Source: Saprospiraceae bacterium (lineage in GTDB: Bacteria > Bacteroidota > Bacteroidia > Chitinophagales > Saprospiraceae). From it: a stretch of DNA of 64,000 nt. How positions within the stretch are numbered: position 1 is the stretch's first letter; each line of letters opens with the position of its first letter. The DNA is taken from positions 141,679 to 205,678 of the forward strand of contig JARGNR010000001.1 of the NCBI GenBank assembly GCA_029212405.1. Direction: 5' to 3'. Positions 44,701-53,097 of the stretch are shown here, one piece after another. The notes beneath the pieces are model-generated. The model ran no database searches, was not told the DNA's origin, and was given only the letters and a program-made list of their open reading frames with translations. The position numbers and the translations under genes were made by a program.

Positions 44701-45038
44701 CTGAAGTAGTAGTAGCAGATATTCAGACGGACAATGGAGTTGTACATGTTATAGACATGGTATTACTACCTCCTGTTTCAACGAACGAAATTGCACCTAC
44801 AGAAGCATCGGTATATCCAAATCCAGCGAATGATAAAATAACGATTGAATTTGTTGAAGAAATTTTTGATAACCCAACGCTGACCATGGTGAATGCTGAT
44901 GGTCAATTGGTGAAATCAATTCCAAACTTCAGATCAAATTCAACTTTAAATATTGATGATTTACAAAATGGAATATATGCATTAATCATCACGGATGGAA
45001 CGAATGTATTGACTAAGAGAATTACAAAAATACAGTAA
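41799..45038 (+). CDS. Six-FAS1-domain T9SS adhesin
   Basis: 1079 residues. Signal peptide 1-19 (ends ATAQ). FAS1 domain 1 (~20-152), a beta-sandwich insert (~158-318, with FDFSNEAPG and YFWDDVEFGP, carbohydrate-binding-like), then five more FAS1 domains to ~995. Each has the PFTVFAPTDDAF type H1 and VVHVIDAVLLPP type H2 motifs. A T9SS type A sorting domain (YPNPANDKITIEF...) closes the protein. Neighbouring FAS1 units are highly similar, with one stretch TTINGKDVTVTIN repeated, so they arose by recent tandem duplication. Likely a surface adhesion or matrix protein. Confidence 0.92.
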   Translation: MKLRHLLFFMLFSVFATAQTVVDIIVNSEDHNTLEAAVIAAGLDGTLSGDGPFTVFAPTDDAFAALPAGTVDALLADPQGALTDILLYHAVAATALSTDLSDGQMVTTINGNDVTVTINMDGVFINDAQVTVADVVATNGVVHVINAVLLPPAQVDLPINFDDENVNYALGDFGNNFSSIVEDPTDAENMVVQSTKPDNAELWAGTTAGVDGLASPIPFTEDETKMTVRVWSPTAGTPVLLKVEDAADPTISVETLTNTSVAMQWETIEFDFSNEAPGTAAINLDNTYDKVSIFFNFGTDGATAGEQTYFWDDVEFGPRVSVVDVVVNSPDHTTLEAAVIAADLAGTLSGNGPFTLFAPTDDAFAALPEGTVEALLEDPQGALTDILLYHAVAGKALSTDLSDGQTITTINGKDVTVTINMDGVFINDAQVTVADIETDNGVVHVIDAVLLPPSNTVVDIVVNSEDHNTLEAAVIAADLAGTLSGAGPFTLFAPTDDAFAALGQETIDALLADPSGALTDILLYHAVAGTALSTDLSDGQTITTINGKDVTVTINTDGVFINEAQVTVADLVADNGVVHVINAVLLPPPPSVFDIIKDSPDHTILEAAIIAAGLDGTLSGGGPFTIFAPNDAAFNELGQETIDALLADPSGALTTILQYHVSSGAIGSGDLSDRLIGTAINGFDYLINVNGNGAFVNDNQITVTDLEGTNGLVHVIDGILIPSTTASVIANSTDFSVLANALIGTGLINALNDLETKTTLFAPTNGAFVNLPTDILDALAADPEGKLTNALLYHVTAGRTFGDELSDGQMLTTLLGETADITINADGVFINNAQIVFTDFFTGNGLIHIIDAVLLPAPSTVMDVIIQSDAHNTLQAAIEAAELSETLQGEGTFTVFAPTDDAFAALPAGTVEALLEDPQGDLTDILLYHVLGSVVLSTDLSDGASATTLNGADVGVSIVDGKVFINDSEVVVADIQTDNGVVHVIDMVLLPPVSTNEIAPTEASVYPNPANDKITIEFVEEIFDNPTLTMVNADGQLVKSIPNFRSNSTLNIDDLQNGIYALIITDGTNVLTKRITKIQ

Positions 45039-45093
45039 TGTTAATTCATGTCTAAAAACCATGCGTTGTAATTTTTTATCGTTTTAAATAATT

Positions 45094-45130
45094 AGGCCGC
45101 TCAACTTCACTTTGTTGAGTGGCCTTTTTT
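45094..45130 (+). terminator. Intrinsic terminator after the FAS1 adhesin
   Basis: AGGCCGCTCAAC (45094-45105) pairs with GTTGAGTGGCCT (45114-45125), one G-U pair included, around 8 nt. A T run (45125-45130) follows. Confidence 0.9.
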
Positions 45131-45164
45131 CCAACATCACATATTAAAACTTGTATTTATACAG

Positions 45165-45455
45165 ATGGCAAAAAAAATAATTGAAGGCTTAACGGACAGA
45201 GATATAAATCGCATTATTGAAATGGCATGGGAAGATAGAACTACTTTTGAAGCGATTGAGTTTCAATTTGGCATCTCCGAAAAAGAGGTAATCCAATTGA
45301 TGAAAAAAGAAATGAAACTGAGCAGTTGGAAATTATGGCGAGCTAGAGTTCAAGGGCGAAAAACCAAACACCAAAAACTGCGAACTTTTTCAGAAGGTCG
45401 TCACAAATGCTCTAGGCAAAATCATATTTCAAATAATAAAATATCCAAAAGGTGA
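45165..45455 (+). CDS. DUF2805/TIGR03643-family small protein
   Basis: 96 residues. The block LTDRDINRIIEMAWEDRTTFEAI followed by FQFGISEKEVIQLMKKEM and SWKLWRARVQGRKTKH is the DUF2805/TIGR03643 signature. It is a helix-turn-helix-like fold with a basic tail, so nucleic-acid binding is plausible but unproven. It lies behind the adhesin terminator and has its own start. Confidence 0.85.
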   Translation: MAKKIIEGLTDRDINRIIEMAWEDRTTFEAIEFQFGISEKEVIQLMKKEMKLSSWKLWRARVQGRKTKHQKLRTFSEGRHKCSRQNHISNNKISKR

Positions 45456-45535
45456 CTCGTATCCACTCATAGGTTTTCTCCCCACTCTTGGTAAAAAACA
45501 ATATTTCTAATCCAATTCTTTTTGGCTCTGATATT

Positions 45536-45937
45536 CTATTTCTTAAATGAATTAGGCGCTTTGATTTTAAGAGGTAAAATAGTTTTACATTCTTTAATAG
45601 CTATTAATCCACCATCTTTCAATAGTCCATCCATGGTGTCTAGAATAGTTTCATCCAATTCCATTGGAATCTTATTTTTAGGATATTGGTCAGCCACCCA
45701 CAATACATATTCCTTAATCGTTTTGAGTCCATCCACATTCAGAAATATTTGTTGGGGCCATGGATCCATTGTGATCATTCGTGGTGCATCTCCTTTATCA
45801 TCAATTACAAAAACCATATTCTCATCCAACCAACCCCATTGCATAGTTCTGACAAAATACTTGTCCTTTAACTCAGAACGTTCCAACTTTTCAATACTTA
45901 GGGCTTCTTTCAGTTTACGTCTGAAAAAGTAAAACAT
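45536..45937 (-). CDS. Hypothetical protein, 133 aa
   Basis: 133 residues with no signal peptide. The sequence has ordinary composition and several segments that read like real protein, such as ELKDKYFVRTMQWGWLDEN, GDAPRMITMDPWPQQIFLNVDG and YVLWVADQYPKNKIPMELD. The opposite strand also has an open frame here (45522-45932), but its composition is far less protein-like. No family recognised. It is convergent with the DUF2805 gene. Confidence 0.6.
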   Translation of the reverse strand: MFYFFRRKLKEALSIEKLERSELKDKYFVRTMQWGWLDENMVFVIDDKGDAPRMITMDPWPQQIFLNVDGLKTIKEYVLWVADQYPKNKIPMELDETILDTMDGLLKDGGLIAIKECKTILPLKIKAPNSFKK

Positions 45938-46020
45938 CTGGCCTATATTTAGATTAATTCAATAATTGAAACTATGCACTCTTCATTTATTATGTTGAAG
46001 TTGTCTAATTAAAAGGTCAT

Positions 46021-47385
46021 TTATCGTCTTGGTATTAAAGTAGTTGGATAGGCTACAATACTTTGATTTCCATTTTTACTTACCGTGGACACCCCAAACA
46101 AATAATTGTCGATGACAATATTCTCAAGTGTATACTCAGTCACATTCCCTACAAATTTGCTGTGATCCCACGTAGGTGAAGTGGTATCTCTCCAATGGAC
46201 AATATATCCCAAAATGTGATCATCTTCTACAGCATCCCACTTGAGTTTAGTAGAAGGTTGAACGGCACCGCCAATCATTAAACCTGAAGGGGGAGGTGGA
46301 GACCATGCTATGGAGGCCAAGTTGATCGCATTCACTGCAGTCAATTTGGCACAGTAATCAAAATCAACTCCTTCTAATACATCACCATAATCAATTCCAT
46401 TTTCCGTTCTTATATCTTGATGCTGCCTATTGTAATTTTCATGGGTTTCCATGATCCGTATTCCTGCAAACCCTGCATCATTAAACGGCCTATGATGCCC
46501 TCCTCTACCAAAACGATCCAATCGATAGATCATTTTTGGGTTCATTTCAGGCATATATTGTGACGTAGTTCCATAAACATATCTTGCAAGTTGTCTACTA
46601 GGGCCATCCACTTCTCCTCCGTAGAATCGCTTCCAGATTCTCTTTTGTTCATCTTCGTTGGGACTGTTGGCTTCTGAGAAAATTCGAAAACTCCGATTAT
46701 CAATAACTCCATCAATACCATGGATATTTCCAATCATATCGTTGTTTAATATACCTATGATATCCCATTCATTTTCGACAGCTTTGGCAGCCATAATTTT
46801 TCCACCAAAAAGTCCTTGCTCCTCACCAGAAAGCCCTACAAAAATGATACTAGTTTCGAAGTTATATTTTGACAATACACGTGCAGCTTCCATCACTCCT
46901 GCCATTCCTGAAGCATTATCATTTGCCCCTGGACTATCGTCTACACCATTTAATGGATCTGAAATTCTACTATCTATATCCCCTGACATGATGATATATC
47001 TATTGGGGTATTTTGTTCCTCTTTTAATTGCAAGTACATTGACAATCCATGTATCGTTGGGTATTCTTCTAGATTCTCCTTGTTTGACCTCCCCTCTCTG
47101 AAAACTAACTTCTAAACACCCTCCGCAATTCTTTGAAATGACATCAAACTCAGACTTTATCCATCTTCTAGCTGCACCAATCCCTCTTGTGGAAGATGTA
47201 GTATCAGAAAGAGTATGTCTTGTGCCAAAATTTGCTAACCGAGTGATATCATTCTGAAGTCGATCAGGAGATACATCATGGATAATGTCATATAATCTAG
47301 AATCTTGGATCAATGGTGCATCTTGCTGAGCATATATAATGCTCCATCCAAGTGCTACCATTAAAAGAGAGAGTGTGTATTTCAT
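46021..47385 (-). CDS. M28-family peptidase with FN3-like C-terminus and an altered zinc ligand
   Basis: ATG at 47385 starts a signal peptide (MKYTLSLLMVALGWSIIYAQ); the frame is open from 47403. The M28 core has SGDIDSR, GANDNASG, SGEEQGLFGG and NNDMIG, with a later RQHQDIRTE. The first zinc ligand is His in most M28 peptidases, but here the motif reads GDID, so it would be Asp. The remaining ligands are present. A C-terminal domain (~365-454) is fibronectin-like (TKLKWDAVEDDHILGYIVHW). Secreted protease, substrate unknown. Confidence 0.85.
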   Translation of the reverse strand: MKYTLSLLMVALGWSIIYAQQDAPLIQDSRLYDIIHDVSPDRLQNDITRLANFGTRHTLSDTTSSTRGIGAARRWIKSEFDVISKNCGGCLEVSFQRGEVKQGESRRIPNDTWIVNVLAIKRGTKYPNRYIIMSGDIDSRISDPLNGVDDSPGANDNASGMAGVMEAARVLSKYNFETSIIFVGLSGEEQGLFGGKIMAAKAVENEWDIIGILNNDMIGNIHGIDGVIDNRSFRIFSEANSPNEDEQKRIWKRFYGGEVDGPSRQLARYVYGTTSQYMPEMNPKMIYRLDRFGRGGHHRPFNDAGFAGIRIMETHENYNRQHQDIRTENGIDYGDVLEGVDFDYCAKLTAVNAINLASIAWSPPPPSGLMIGGAVQPSTKLKWDAVEDDHILGYIVHWRDTTSPTWDHSKFVGNVTEYTLENIVIDNYLFGVSTVSKNGNQSIVAYPTTLIPRR

Positions 47386-47411
47386 TAATTGTATTTTTAA
47401 CATATAGAATC

Positions 47412-47441
47412 TAAAAATACAATTAATACACTTATTTCAAA
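47412..47441 (-). promoter_or_regulatory. Possible promoter of the second M28 peptidase
   Basis: On the minus strand TTTG (complement of 47438-47441) is followed 18 bases later by TATTTTTA (complement of 47412-47419). This is 7 of 8 to TAnnTTTG, with a slightly short spacer. Confidence 0.4.
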
Positions 47442-47446
47442 GCCGC

Positions 47447-47498
47447 TTATTGCATGTGCTACCTAAGTAGAGTCACATTTTACACTCACATGCAATAA
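47447..47498. repeat. 12-bp perfect inverted repeat
   Basis: TTATTGCATGTG (47447-47458) and CACATGCAATAA (47487-47498) form a perfect stem around 28 nt, just upstream of the possible M28 promoter and downstream of the 375-aa gene. There is no T run, so it may be a regulator site or an mRNA 3' structure. Confidence 0.55.
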
Positions 47499-47536
47499 AC
47501 TGCTTTTGCTGGTACCGTATGATACTATGAGATGAT

Positions 47537-48664
47537 TTACTTTGCTAATTTCTCTACATTGACCATTTTTATGGCCTCGTCTAAAGAAATTTTACCGCGG
47601 TTGTACTTATGAAGAGTAGATTTCTTCACAGAGAACTTCATGTATCTAGGAAAGTCCTTGCAATCTTTGCACGTAGTCATATTGATCTCAAACAATAACA
47701 TTTCTTCTGAATCCAGATTTTTTAAAGTCCTTCCGTAATTCACTAAATTTTCTTTGAAATCAGCTTCAAATTTTGGAAGAAGATCCATGACATGTTGGTT
47801 TCTTTGATCCAGTGTTAGACCTTTTTTACCTATTGTAGGCATTGAAAAAACATTATTGTCTTCATATGAAGAATAAAACTTCATTTTAACGATAACTCCA
47901 AAATTGGACAGTTTGCTATATTTCGGCATTCGTTCAGAGTAATAGGTATCCGAAAGATCCTTTTTATATAATCTATTGAACATGGCGCTCAATGTTTCTA
48001 AATCTGCATCTTTTTCATAGCTCATGACATTCTCCGTAACCTGCACTGCTTCAAAAAATTGTTCTCTACTTATATTGCCTTTTCTCAATGCATTGATCTT
48101 ATCCACACCTACTTCTATTATCAACTCGTTATCAGCTGCTGAACCATTATTATACCCCATTATAGTTTGCACTTTAGGTTCTTTTCCTGATTTGACAAAA
48201 TATGCATCATCGATAATAACATGTCCTCCAGGAAAATTAGATCCTCCTTTACGGATTGATATTTTGTCATTGCCATCCAATTGGCCAATAATTCCAGCAT
48301 AGTCCGCTAAAAATGCCTTACTATTCTCAATAAAGTGTTGATGTCCATTTTCAATGGTTTCAGCGACCACCACATCTTCGTCTTTGCTAATTCCTTTGGC
48401 TTTGACTCCTTCTACTAATTTGACTTTCGCCAAAGAACTTCCCGATACGGTAAAGATTACTCCATAGTCTTTTATGTAGTCCGCTTCAATATCTTTCGAA
48501 CTGAAATTAAATCTATGATAATCTTTAGAGCTTGGTGAAATAATGACTTTTAATGCATTTTCGGCAACCTCAAGATCTCGATGCATTCGATCTTCATCAA
48601 AATTTTGTGCCATAGTTGGTGTAGTAAGCGCTGCGATGAAAAATATGCTTAATAAATGTTTCAT
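47537..48664 (-). CDS. Secreted protein encoded after the second ECF module, 375 aa
   Basis: 375 residues, with a signal peptide ending TMAQN. The mature part is soluble and contains repeated helix/strand segments and a Cys pair MTTCKDCKDFPRYMKF near 336-345. I recognise no family. It lies third in a minus-strand run after the sigma and anti-sigma genes and may be an effector of that system. Confidence 0.6.
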   Translation of the reverse strand: MKHLLSIFFIAALTTPTMAQNFDEDRMHRDLEVAENALKVIISPSSKDYHRFNFSSKDIEADYIKDYGVIFTVSGSSLAKVKLVEGVKAKGISKDEDVVVAETIENGHQHFIENSKAFLADYAGIIGQLDGNDKISIRKGGSNFPGGHVIIDDAYFVKSGKEPKVQTIMGYNNGSAADNELIIEVGVDKINALRKGNISREQFFEAVQVTENVMSYEKDADLETLSAMFNRLYKKDLSDTYYSERMPKYSKLSNFGVIVKMKFYSSYEDNNVFSMPTIGKKGLTLDQRNQHVMDLLPKFEADFKENLVNYGRTLKNLDSEEMLLFEINMTTCKDCKDFPRYMKFSVKKSTLHKYNRGKISLDEAIKMVNVEKLAK

Positions 48665-48745
48665 TTGTTTTTGTTTAAATTCATACCCTATACCTCCCTA
48701 TTTCATAATCATAGTGAATAAGTGGTCGCGGATAATATAAAGTGG

Positions 48746-49573
48746 TTAATAACTTTTCAGCCCAGGTTTTTCTTCTGTAATAGAAGTTAATAACGCGTTG
48801 GTCTGATACTGTTGATTATTAATAGCCGTCGCTATATCACTGAATGCATTCTGTATTTTATATTGATCTTGTAGTCTATTATTTTCGACAAATTCCATCA
48901 TTCCTGTAAATGAATGCTCTAATTCTTGACGTTGGTTGTCTTCTATACTTTTAATCATGGTGTATTGCTGATCCAAACTCTGATTAAAAACATTTTCTAA
49001 TGTAGCAATATTAGATTCATTCTGATTACCAATTTGGGTAACTGCAGTATTGATTTTCATCAAATCAGAATTCATTTGATTCTTAAATGCTGCCAACTGG
49101 CTATTTTGCTTGCTAGCATAGTTCTCAATGGCTTTATTCACAATGTCATCTACAGTCTGCTTATTTAAATTCTCAATCACCGGTTCGCCAAAGCTCAACA
49201 TCAACGTGTTATTTTGTTGTGTCAGTTTCAATCCAGAAAATTGTAGAAATAAAATAAAACCTACAAATGAAGCTGCGTATTTCAACCAAGATGGAAACGG
49301 TATCCGTTTTTGATTCCCAGTACTATGTATTCCAAAATTGGCTTTTGATTCCCCAATAGCCGAATCTTCTACATTTGGTTCAAATTCCGGCAACGGAATC
49401 TCCTTGTCTCCCCACACTTTTAATTGACCTTTAACCAATCTCATATCTTCCACTTGCTGCTTCAACAATGGATTATCATCCAACTGCTGTTCAAATCTCT
49501 TTGATTCCTCCGCAGTCATTTCTCCCGATAGATAATCGATGATGTTCATTTCCGATGGATCAATGCTTTTCAT
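48746..49573 (-). CDS. Anti-sigma-like membrane protein of ECF module 2
   Basis: Start at ATG 49573 (the frame is open from 49585); it overlaps the sigma gene by 14 bases, as coupled sigma/anti-sigma pairs often do. The N-terminal ~55 residues form a helical anti-sigma-like segment (MNIIDYLSGEMTAEESKRFEQ). A membrane helix follows at ~90-108 (YAASFVGFILFLQFSG), then a Gln/Asn-rich coiled-coil region outside. No zinc-finger HxxxCxxC is visible, so it is not a canonical ZAS factor. Confidence 0.72.
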   Translation of the reverse strand: MKSIDPSEMNIIDYLSGEMTAEESKRFEQQLDDNPLLKQQVEDMRLVKGQLKVWGDKEIPLPEFEPNVEDSAIGESKANFGIHSTGNQKRIPFPSWLKYAASFVGFILFLQFSGLKLTQQNNTLMLSFGEPVIENLNKQTVDDIVNKAIENYASKQNSQLAAFKNQMNSDLMKINTAVTQIGNQNESNIATLENVFNQSLDQQYTMIKSIEDNQRQELEHSFTGMMEFVENNRLQDQYKIQNAFSDIATAINNQQYQTNALLTSITEEKPGLKSY

Positions 49574-50132
49574 AATGTATATCAATTTGTGCTCTATTGA
49601 GCTTTAAAGTTTTTTTTAGAGCGTTTAACCCATAATACATTCTCGACTTTACTGTATTCTCTGATGTATTCAAAATTTGAGCAATTTCTCTAAATTTCAA
49701 CCCTTCATATTCTTTCAAAATTATTACTTCTCTCTGTTCTTCCGGGATAGTCAACAATGCTTTTCTCACACGTTGAATTGCTTCATCTCTTTCTAAAATT
49801 TGCAACGGATCCCGTTCATTGGCTTTTTGTGAATAAATCACTTCTAGAGGTTCATGAAACTTTTGCTTTCTCAATAAAGTTCGACATTGATTGGCTGCTA
49901 TCCTAAATACCCATGGTGTAAAACTTGACAATTCTCTCAGTCCATGTATATTCTTCGTAATGGATACAAAAGTTAATTGACTTACCTCCTTAGCCATTTC
50001 TACCTTACCTGTAAATCGCAATGCGTATCGATACACATAAGGATACCAAATTTTGGATAATTTTTCTAAAGCTGTCCGATCTCCTGCTTGTATTTCCTTT
50101 AATAAAAGCTGTAATGTCTGCTCTTCGTTCAA
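49560..50132 (-). CDS. ECF RNA polymerase sigma factor 2
   Basis: 190 residues. Region 2 (YRYALRFTGKVEMAKEVSQLTF...WVFRIAANQCRTLLRK) and region 4 (LKFREIAQILNTSENTVKSRM) are complete. Together with the overlapping anti-sigma and the secreted 375-aa product it forms a three-gene signalling operon. Confidence 0.92.
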   Translation of the reverse strand: MNEEQTLQLLLKEIQAGDRTALEKLSKIWYPYVYRYALRFTGKVEMAKEVSQLTFVSITKNIHGLRELSSFTPWVFRIAANQCRTLLRKQKFHEPLEVIYSQKANERDPLQILERDEAIQRVRKALLTIPEEQREVIILKEYEGLKFREIAQILNTSENTVKSRMYYGLNALKKTLKLNRAQIDIHYEKH

Positions 50133-50256
50133 AGTTTCGTTGTTTTCAATTAATAGAGAACATGCAGATTAAAAAAGTTTTACCCAGCCGTAAGTTTTTT
50201 TATCTGTACCCCCAAAAACGTTAGACGAAATGACTAATAGGATCGTTTGATCATTT

Positions 50257-50505
50257 CTATTTGCTCCAAAAAAGCAATTTTAATAACTCCGCAACGCCCA
50301 ATATGAATAAAACAAAACCACAGCACAATGCGATCCAACGAAAGCTTAAAATTGCAAAATCTTCGTGGGGAGCCGTATAAGGTTGTCCTGGAGTATAATA
50401 TTCTCCTAAGAATACCGAAGGATTAAGATAATAGCCCAAAACTACACACAGTAAACTGAAGATGATCTTCATTATCGAACGAACTGTTTGGTCTTGAGTT
50501 GTCAT
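50257..50505 (-). CDS. Small two-helix membrane protein, 82 aa
   Basis: 82 residues with two hydrophobic helices (~12-28 and ~56-76). The segment between them (NPSVFLGEYYTPGQPYTAPHEDF) is polar and aromatic. No family recognised. It stands between the ECF module and the helical hypothetical on the minus strand. Confidence 0.6.
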   Translation of the reverse strand: MTTQDQTVRSIMKIIFSLLCVVLGYYLNPSVFLGEYYTPGQPYTAPHEDFAILSFRWIALCCGFVLFILGVAELLKLLFWSK

Positions 50506-50554
50506 TTTTTTTAAACGTAAATTTCAATACAATGTTATGTGCTATACAAAAGCA

Positions 50555-51070
50555 CTAAACTAGGTTTTCATCCAAATAATCCCCTAGTTCATTGGTTAAG
50601 GCATAAAATCTATGCAGCCGATCAAGCACTTTTTCTAGTCGGGGTGCATTTTCTTCCTTGGTTTGAGAAGAAGTAATCAAATCCACCGCACGTTTAAAAC
50701 TATTGGCTAAATGATTGGCATCTGCTTCTCTTTGAAGTCCATAATAATTGATATGACTTGCGGCACATTCCACATGATGAATATAGACATCCGCCAATTC
50801 ATGGTCAAATATTGAAATTAGGGATATCTCTTTGAGCAAGGCATTGACTTTTGATAATCTTGATCGTGTTTTTCTTCGCTCGTATAATCTACTAATGCTT
50901 TTTTTGGTCTTGTCCAACAGTTTTTTCCTGTCGTCCAATGTACCAAGTTCCATGGCATAATACTCTTTGATCGCCTTGTACTTGGTATATAATTTGTCCA
51001 ACTCTTCTTTCAATTCTGTCTCCGTCATAGAATCCAGAAATTTTGTAAAACTTGTCTTTCTCAAGTGCAA
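50555..51070 (-). CDS. Helical protein resembling DUF6155
   Basis: 171 residues, no signal peptide, almost entirely helical and highly charged (ETELKEELDKLYTKYKAIKEYY, then KKSISRLYERRKTRSRLSKV). The N-terminal pattern of L-x-EL-x-x-LY followed by K-x-x-KEYY matches what I recall of DUF6155. Function unknown. Confidence 0.55.
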   Translation of the reverse strand: MHLRKTSFTKFLDSMTETELKEELDKLYTKYKAIKEYYAMELGTLDDRKKLLDKTKKSISRLYERRKTRSRLSKVNALLKEISLISIFDHELADVYIHHVECAASHINYYGLQREADANHLANSFKRAVDLITSSQTKEENAPRLEKVLDRLHRFYALTNELGDYLDENLV

Positions 51071-51142
51071 TAAATTTTGATAGTGTTATTCTAAGACAAA
51101 TTAGACATAAATGTTTATGAAAAAAGCCATTTATTTGAAGCT

Positions 51143-51622
51143 TTAAAAAGGCATATCATCGTCTCCATCCAAAAATTGGTCGTCTCCATCTTCGTAATAG
51201 TCGTCATCTTCATCTTCAAACTCAAAATCGACATACTTATCAAGGTAAAGCCGGTTTTTCTTTCGAATTTTTGATGCCTTATTAAAGAATTCTCCACATT
51301 CATAAATATCAAGAATTTCGTTATCCTCACTTTCTATGAATACGATATCAATGTATGATCGAGACTTATTACCAATAAAGGTATATCCTTTAACTCCACA
51401 GCTGCATCCATAACATTCTCCCCGCTCTTTCAATAATTGAAAATCTCCCATTTGAGAAAACTCCCAAAACAAATCACCTAATTTCCTAATAAACAAGGAT
51501 TTAGAAAAATCTTGAAATGTATACTTGTCGTTGAGTAAGGTGGAAACCATATCTACATCCATCTTCGTGATAAAATGAATTACAGCATCCAACTGTGTTT
51601 TTAAAACGGGTCGATTAGTCAT
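51143..51622 (-). CDS. Hypothetical protein with acidic C-terminus
   Basis: 159 residues. The central part has a Cys cluster (ERGECYGCSCGVKGYTFIG), and the last ~25 residues are almost all Asp/Glu (FEDEDDDYYEDGDDQF), giving a very acidic tail. No family recognised. A second open frame overlapping it (51115-51330) is a shadow. Confidence 0.65.
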   Translation of the reverse strand: MTNRPVLKTQLDAVIHFITKMDVDMVSTLLNDKYTFQDFSKSLFIRKLGDLFWEFSQMGDFQLLKERGECYGCSCGVKGYTFIGNKSRSYIDIVFIESEDNEILDIYECGEFFNKASKIRKKNRLYLDKYVDFEFEDEDDDYYEDGDDQFLDGDDDMPF

Positions 51623-51736
51623 ACGCGTCTTATTTTAAGTGCCTTCGGTTATTGCAATATATTAAAGAAATTTAATATATCAACCTAAAAGATATTCTTT
51701 TCCTTTATCTAGAGCATTTCCAAACAAGTTATCTCC

Positions 51737-52828
51737 TTATATTTTTAACTTATTTTCATTTTCAAATTTATCTAGAGCAAGTTGTATTAACTTGGTAATC
51801 AGTGCCTGATATTTTAAGCCTGAATGCTCCCATAATTTTGGGAACATACTAATCTGAGTAAAACCAGGAAGTGTATTTACCTCATTGACAATAATCTCTC
51901 CATTGGTTTTTAAAAACATATCTACTCTAGTGAGGCCACAACATTCCAGATTGATATAGGTATCGATTGCAATCGTTCTTGCTCGTTCCGTTTCCTCTTC
52001 TGTCAACTTTGCAGGAATCTCTAGGCCCGCTCCATCGTCATCGATATATTTGTTTTCAAATGTATACCATTCTGTTTTAGGTAATATTTCACCTATAACG
52101 CTGGCTTCCGGTCTTTCATTACCCAATACGGCACATTCTATTTCACGCCCCGTAATCTTTTCTTCTACAATCACCTTGGGGTCATATTCGAAGCCTGTTT
52201 TAACTGCTTGAATAAAATCTTCTTCATTATCTACAAAAGAAACACCTACAGACGAACCCAAATTTGCGGGCTTAATAAACAACTCTCCTCCGATTTTTTG
52301 TTTTATTTCATCGTACTTCAGATGTTCGTTGTATCCCTTTCTTAATGTAATAAAATCCGCAATCCCAATACCTGAATCTCTCAACAACCTTTTGGTTACA
52401 TCTTTATCCATTCCAGCAGAAGAACCCAAAATCCCACAACCCACACAAGGCAATCCTGCTACTTTGGCCAAGCCTTGAATGGCTCCATCTTCTCCAAAAG
52501 CACCATGCAATACTGGATATAAGACATCAATTTTCGTAATACATTCTCCAGTGGCTTGATCAATAATAGAATGATCCCCTGAATTTTGACTTAAACAAAT
52601 GGTGTTTTCAAACTTTGGAAGTGCAACTGTTTGTGCATTTCCAGGATTACTCAGCTGTAATTCACCATCAATATAATGCCATACCCCAGTCTTATCGATC
52701 GCTAATAACACAACATCAAATTGGGACCTATCTATATTGTCAATCACATTTCGAGCTGACAAGAGTGAAATATTATGTTCTGGTGATTTCCCCCCAAATA
52801 CAACCCCTATTTTTAATTTATTGCTCAT
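51737..52828 (-). CDS. ddl: D-alanine--D-alanine ligase
   Basis: 363 residues of the ATP-grasp fold. GGKSPEHNISLLSARNV at the N-terminus, HGAFGEDGAIQGLA in the first substrate site, KPANLGSSVGVSFV in the phosphate-binding region, and INLECCGLTRVDMF then NEVNTLPGFTQISMFP at the C-terminal Mg2+/D-Ala site. It joins two D-Ala for peptidoglycan precursors. A TATTTTTG box (minus strand, 52870-52877) is a possible -7 element without a clear -33. Confidence 0.96.
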   Translation of the reverse strand: MSNKLKIGVVFGGKSPEHNISLLSARNVIDNIDRSQFDVVLLAIDKTGVWHYIDGELQLSNPGNAQTVALPKFENTICLSQNSGDHSIIDQATGECITKIDVLYPVLHGAFGEDGAIQGLAKVAGLPCVGCGILGSSAGMDKDVTKRLLRDSGIGIADFITLRKGYNEHLKYDEIKQKIGGELFIKPANLGSSVGVSFVDNEEDFIQAVKTGFEYDPKVIVEEKITGREIECAVLGNERPEASVIGEILPKTEWYTFENKYIDDDGAGLEIPAKLTEEETERARTIAIDTYINLECCGLTRVDMFLKTNGEIIVNEVNTLPGFTQISMFPKLWEHSGLKYQALITKLIQLALDKFENENKLKI

Positions 52829-53042
52829 TTTCTAATCCTTTCGCATTTAGTTTTTAAAACATATTAAATCAAAAATAGAAAAATACCTTTTGCAGAGGAG
52901 GTAAAATGAATATTCGATAGCATTATTTGACTAATTGTAAGCGATTCTAGTTTATCAAGCCCTCTACAGCGAAGTAAAAAATTGAACAGATTCCCATTTA
53001 TTTGCCATCAATAATCTACTATATCTCTGTCTACATCTAACA

Positions 53043-53076
53043 TTAGTGGATAAAATTTAAAAATACATTACATTTG
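53043..53076 (+). promoter_or_regulatory. Promoter of fabI
   Basis: TACATTTG (53069-53076) is an exact TAnnTTTG box, preceded by a TTAG at 53043-53046 with a 22-base spacer (one base longer than ideal). The ATG is at 53098. Confidence 0.5.
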
Positions 53077-53097
53077 TGCCAAACTAAAAAACGAAAC

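Noticed and set aside
45522..45932. Plus-strand open frame opposite the 133-aa gene
   Set aside because: Composition is Leu/Ser/Ile-heavy and unlike a real protein; the minus-strand frame reads better.
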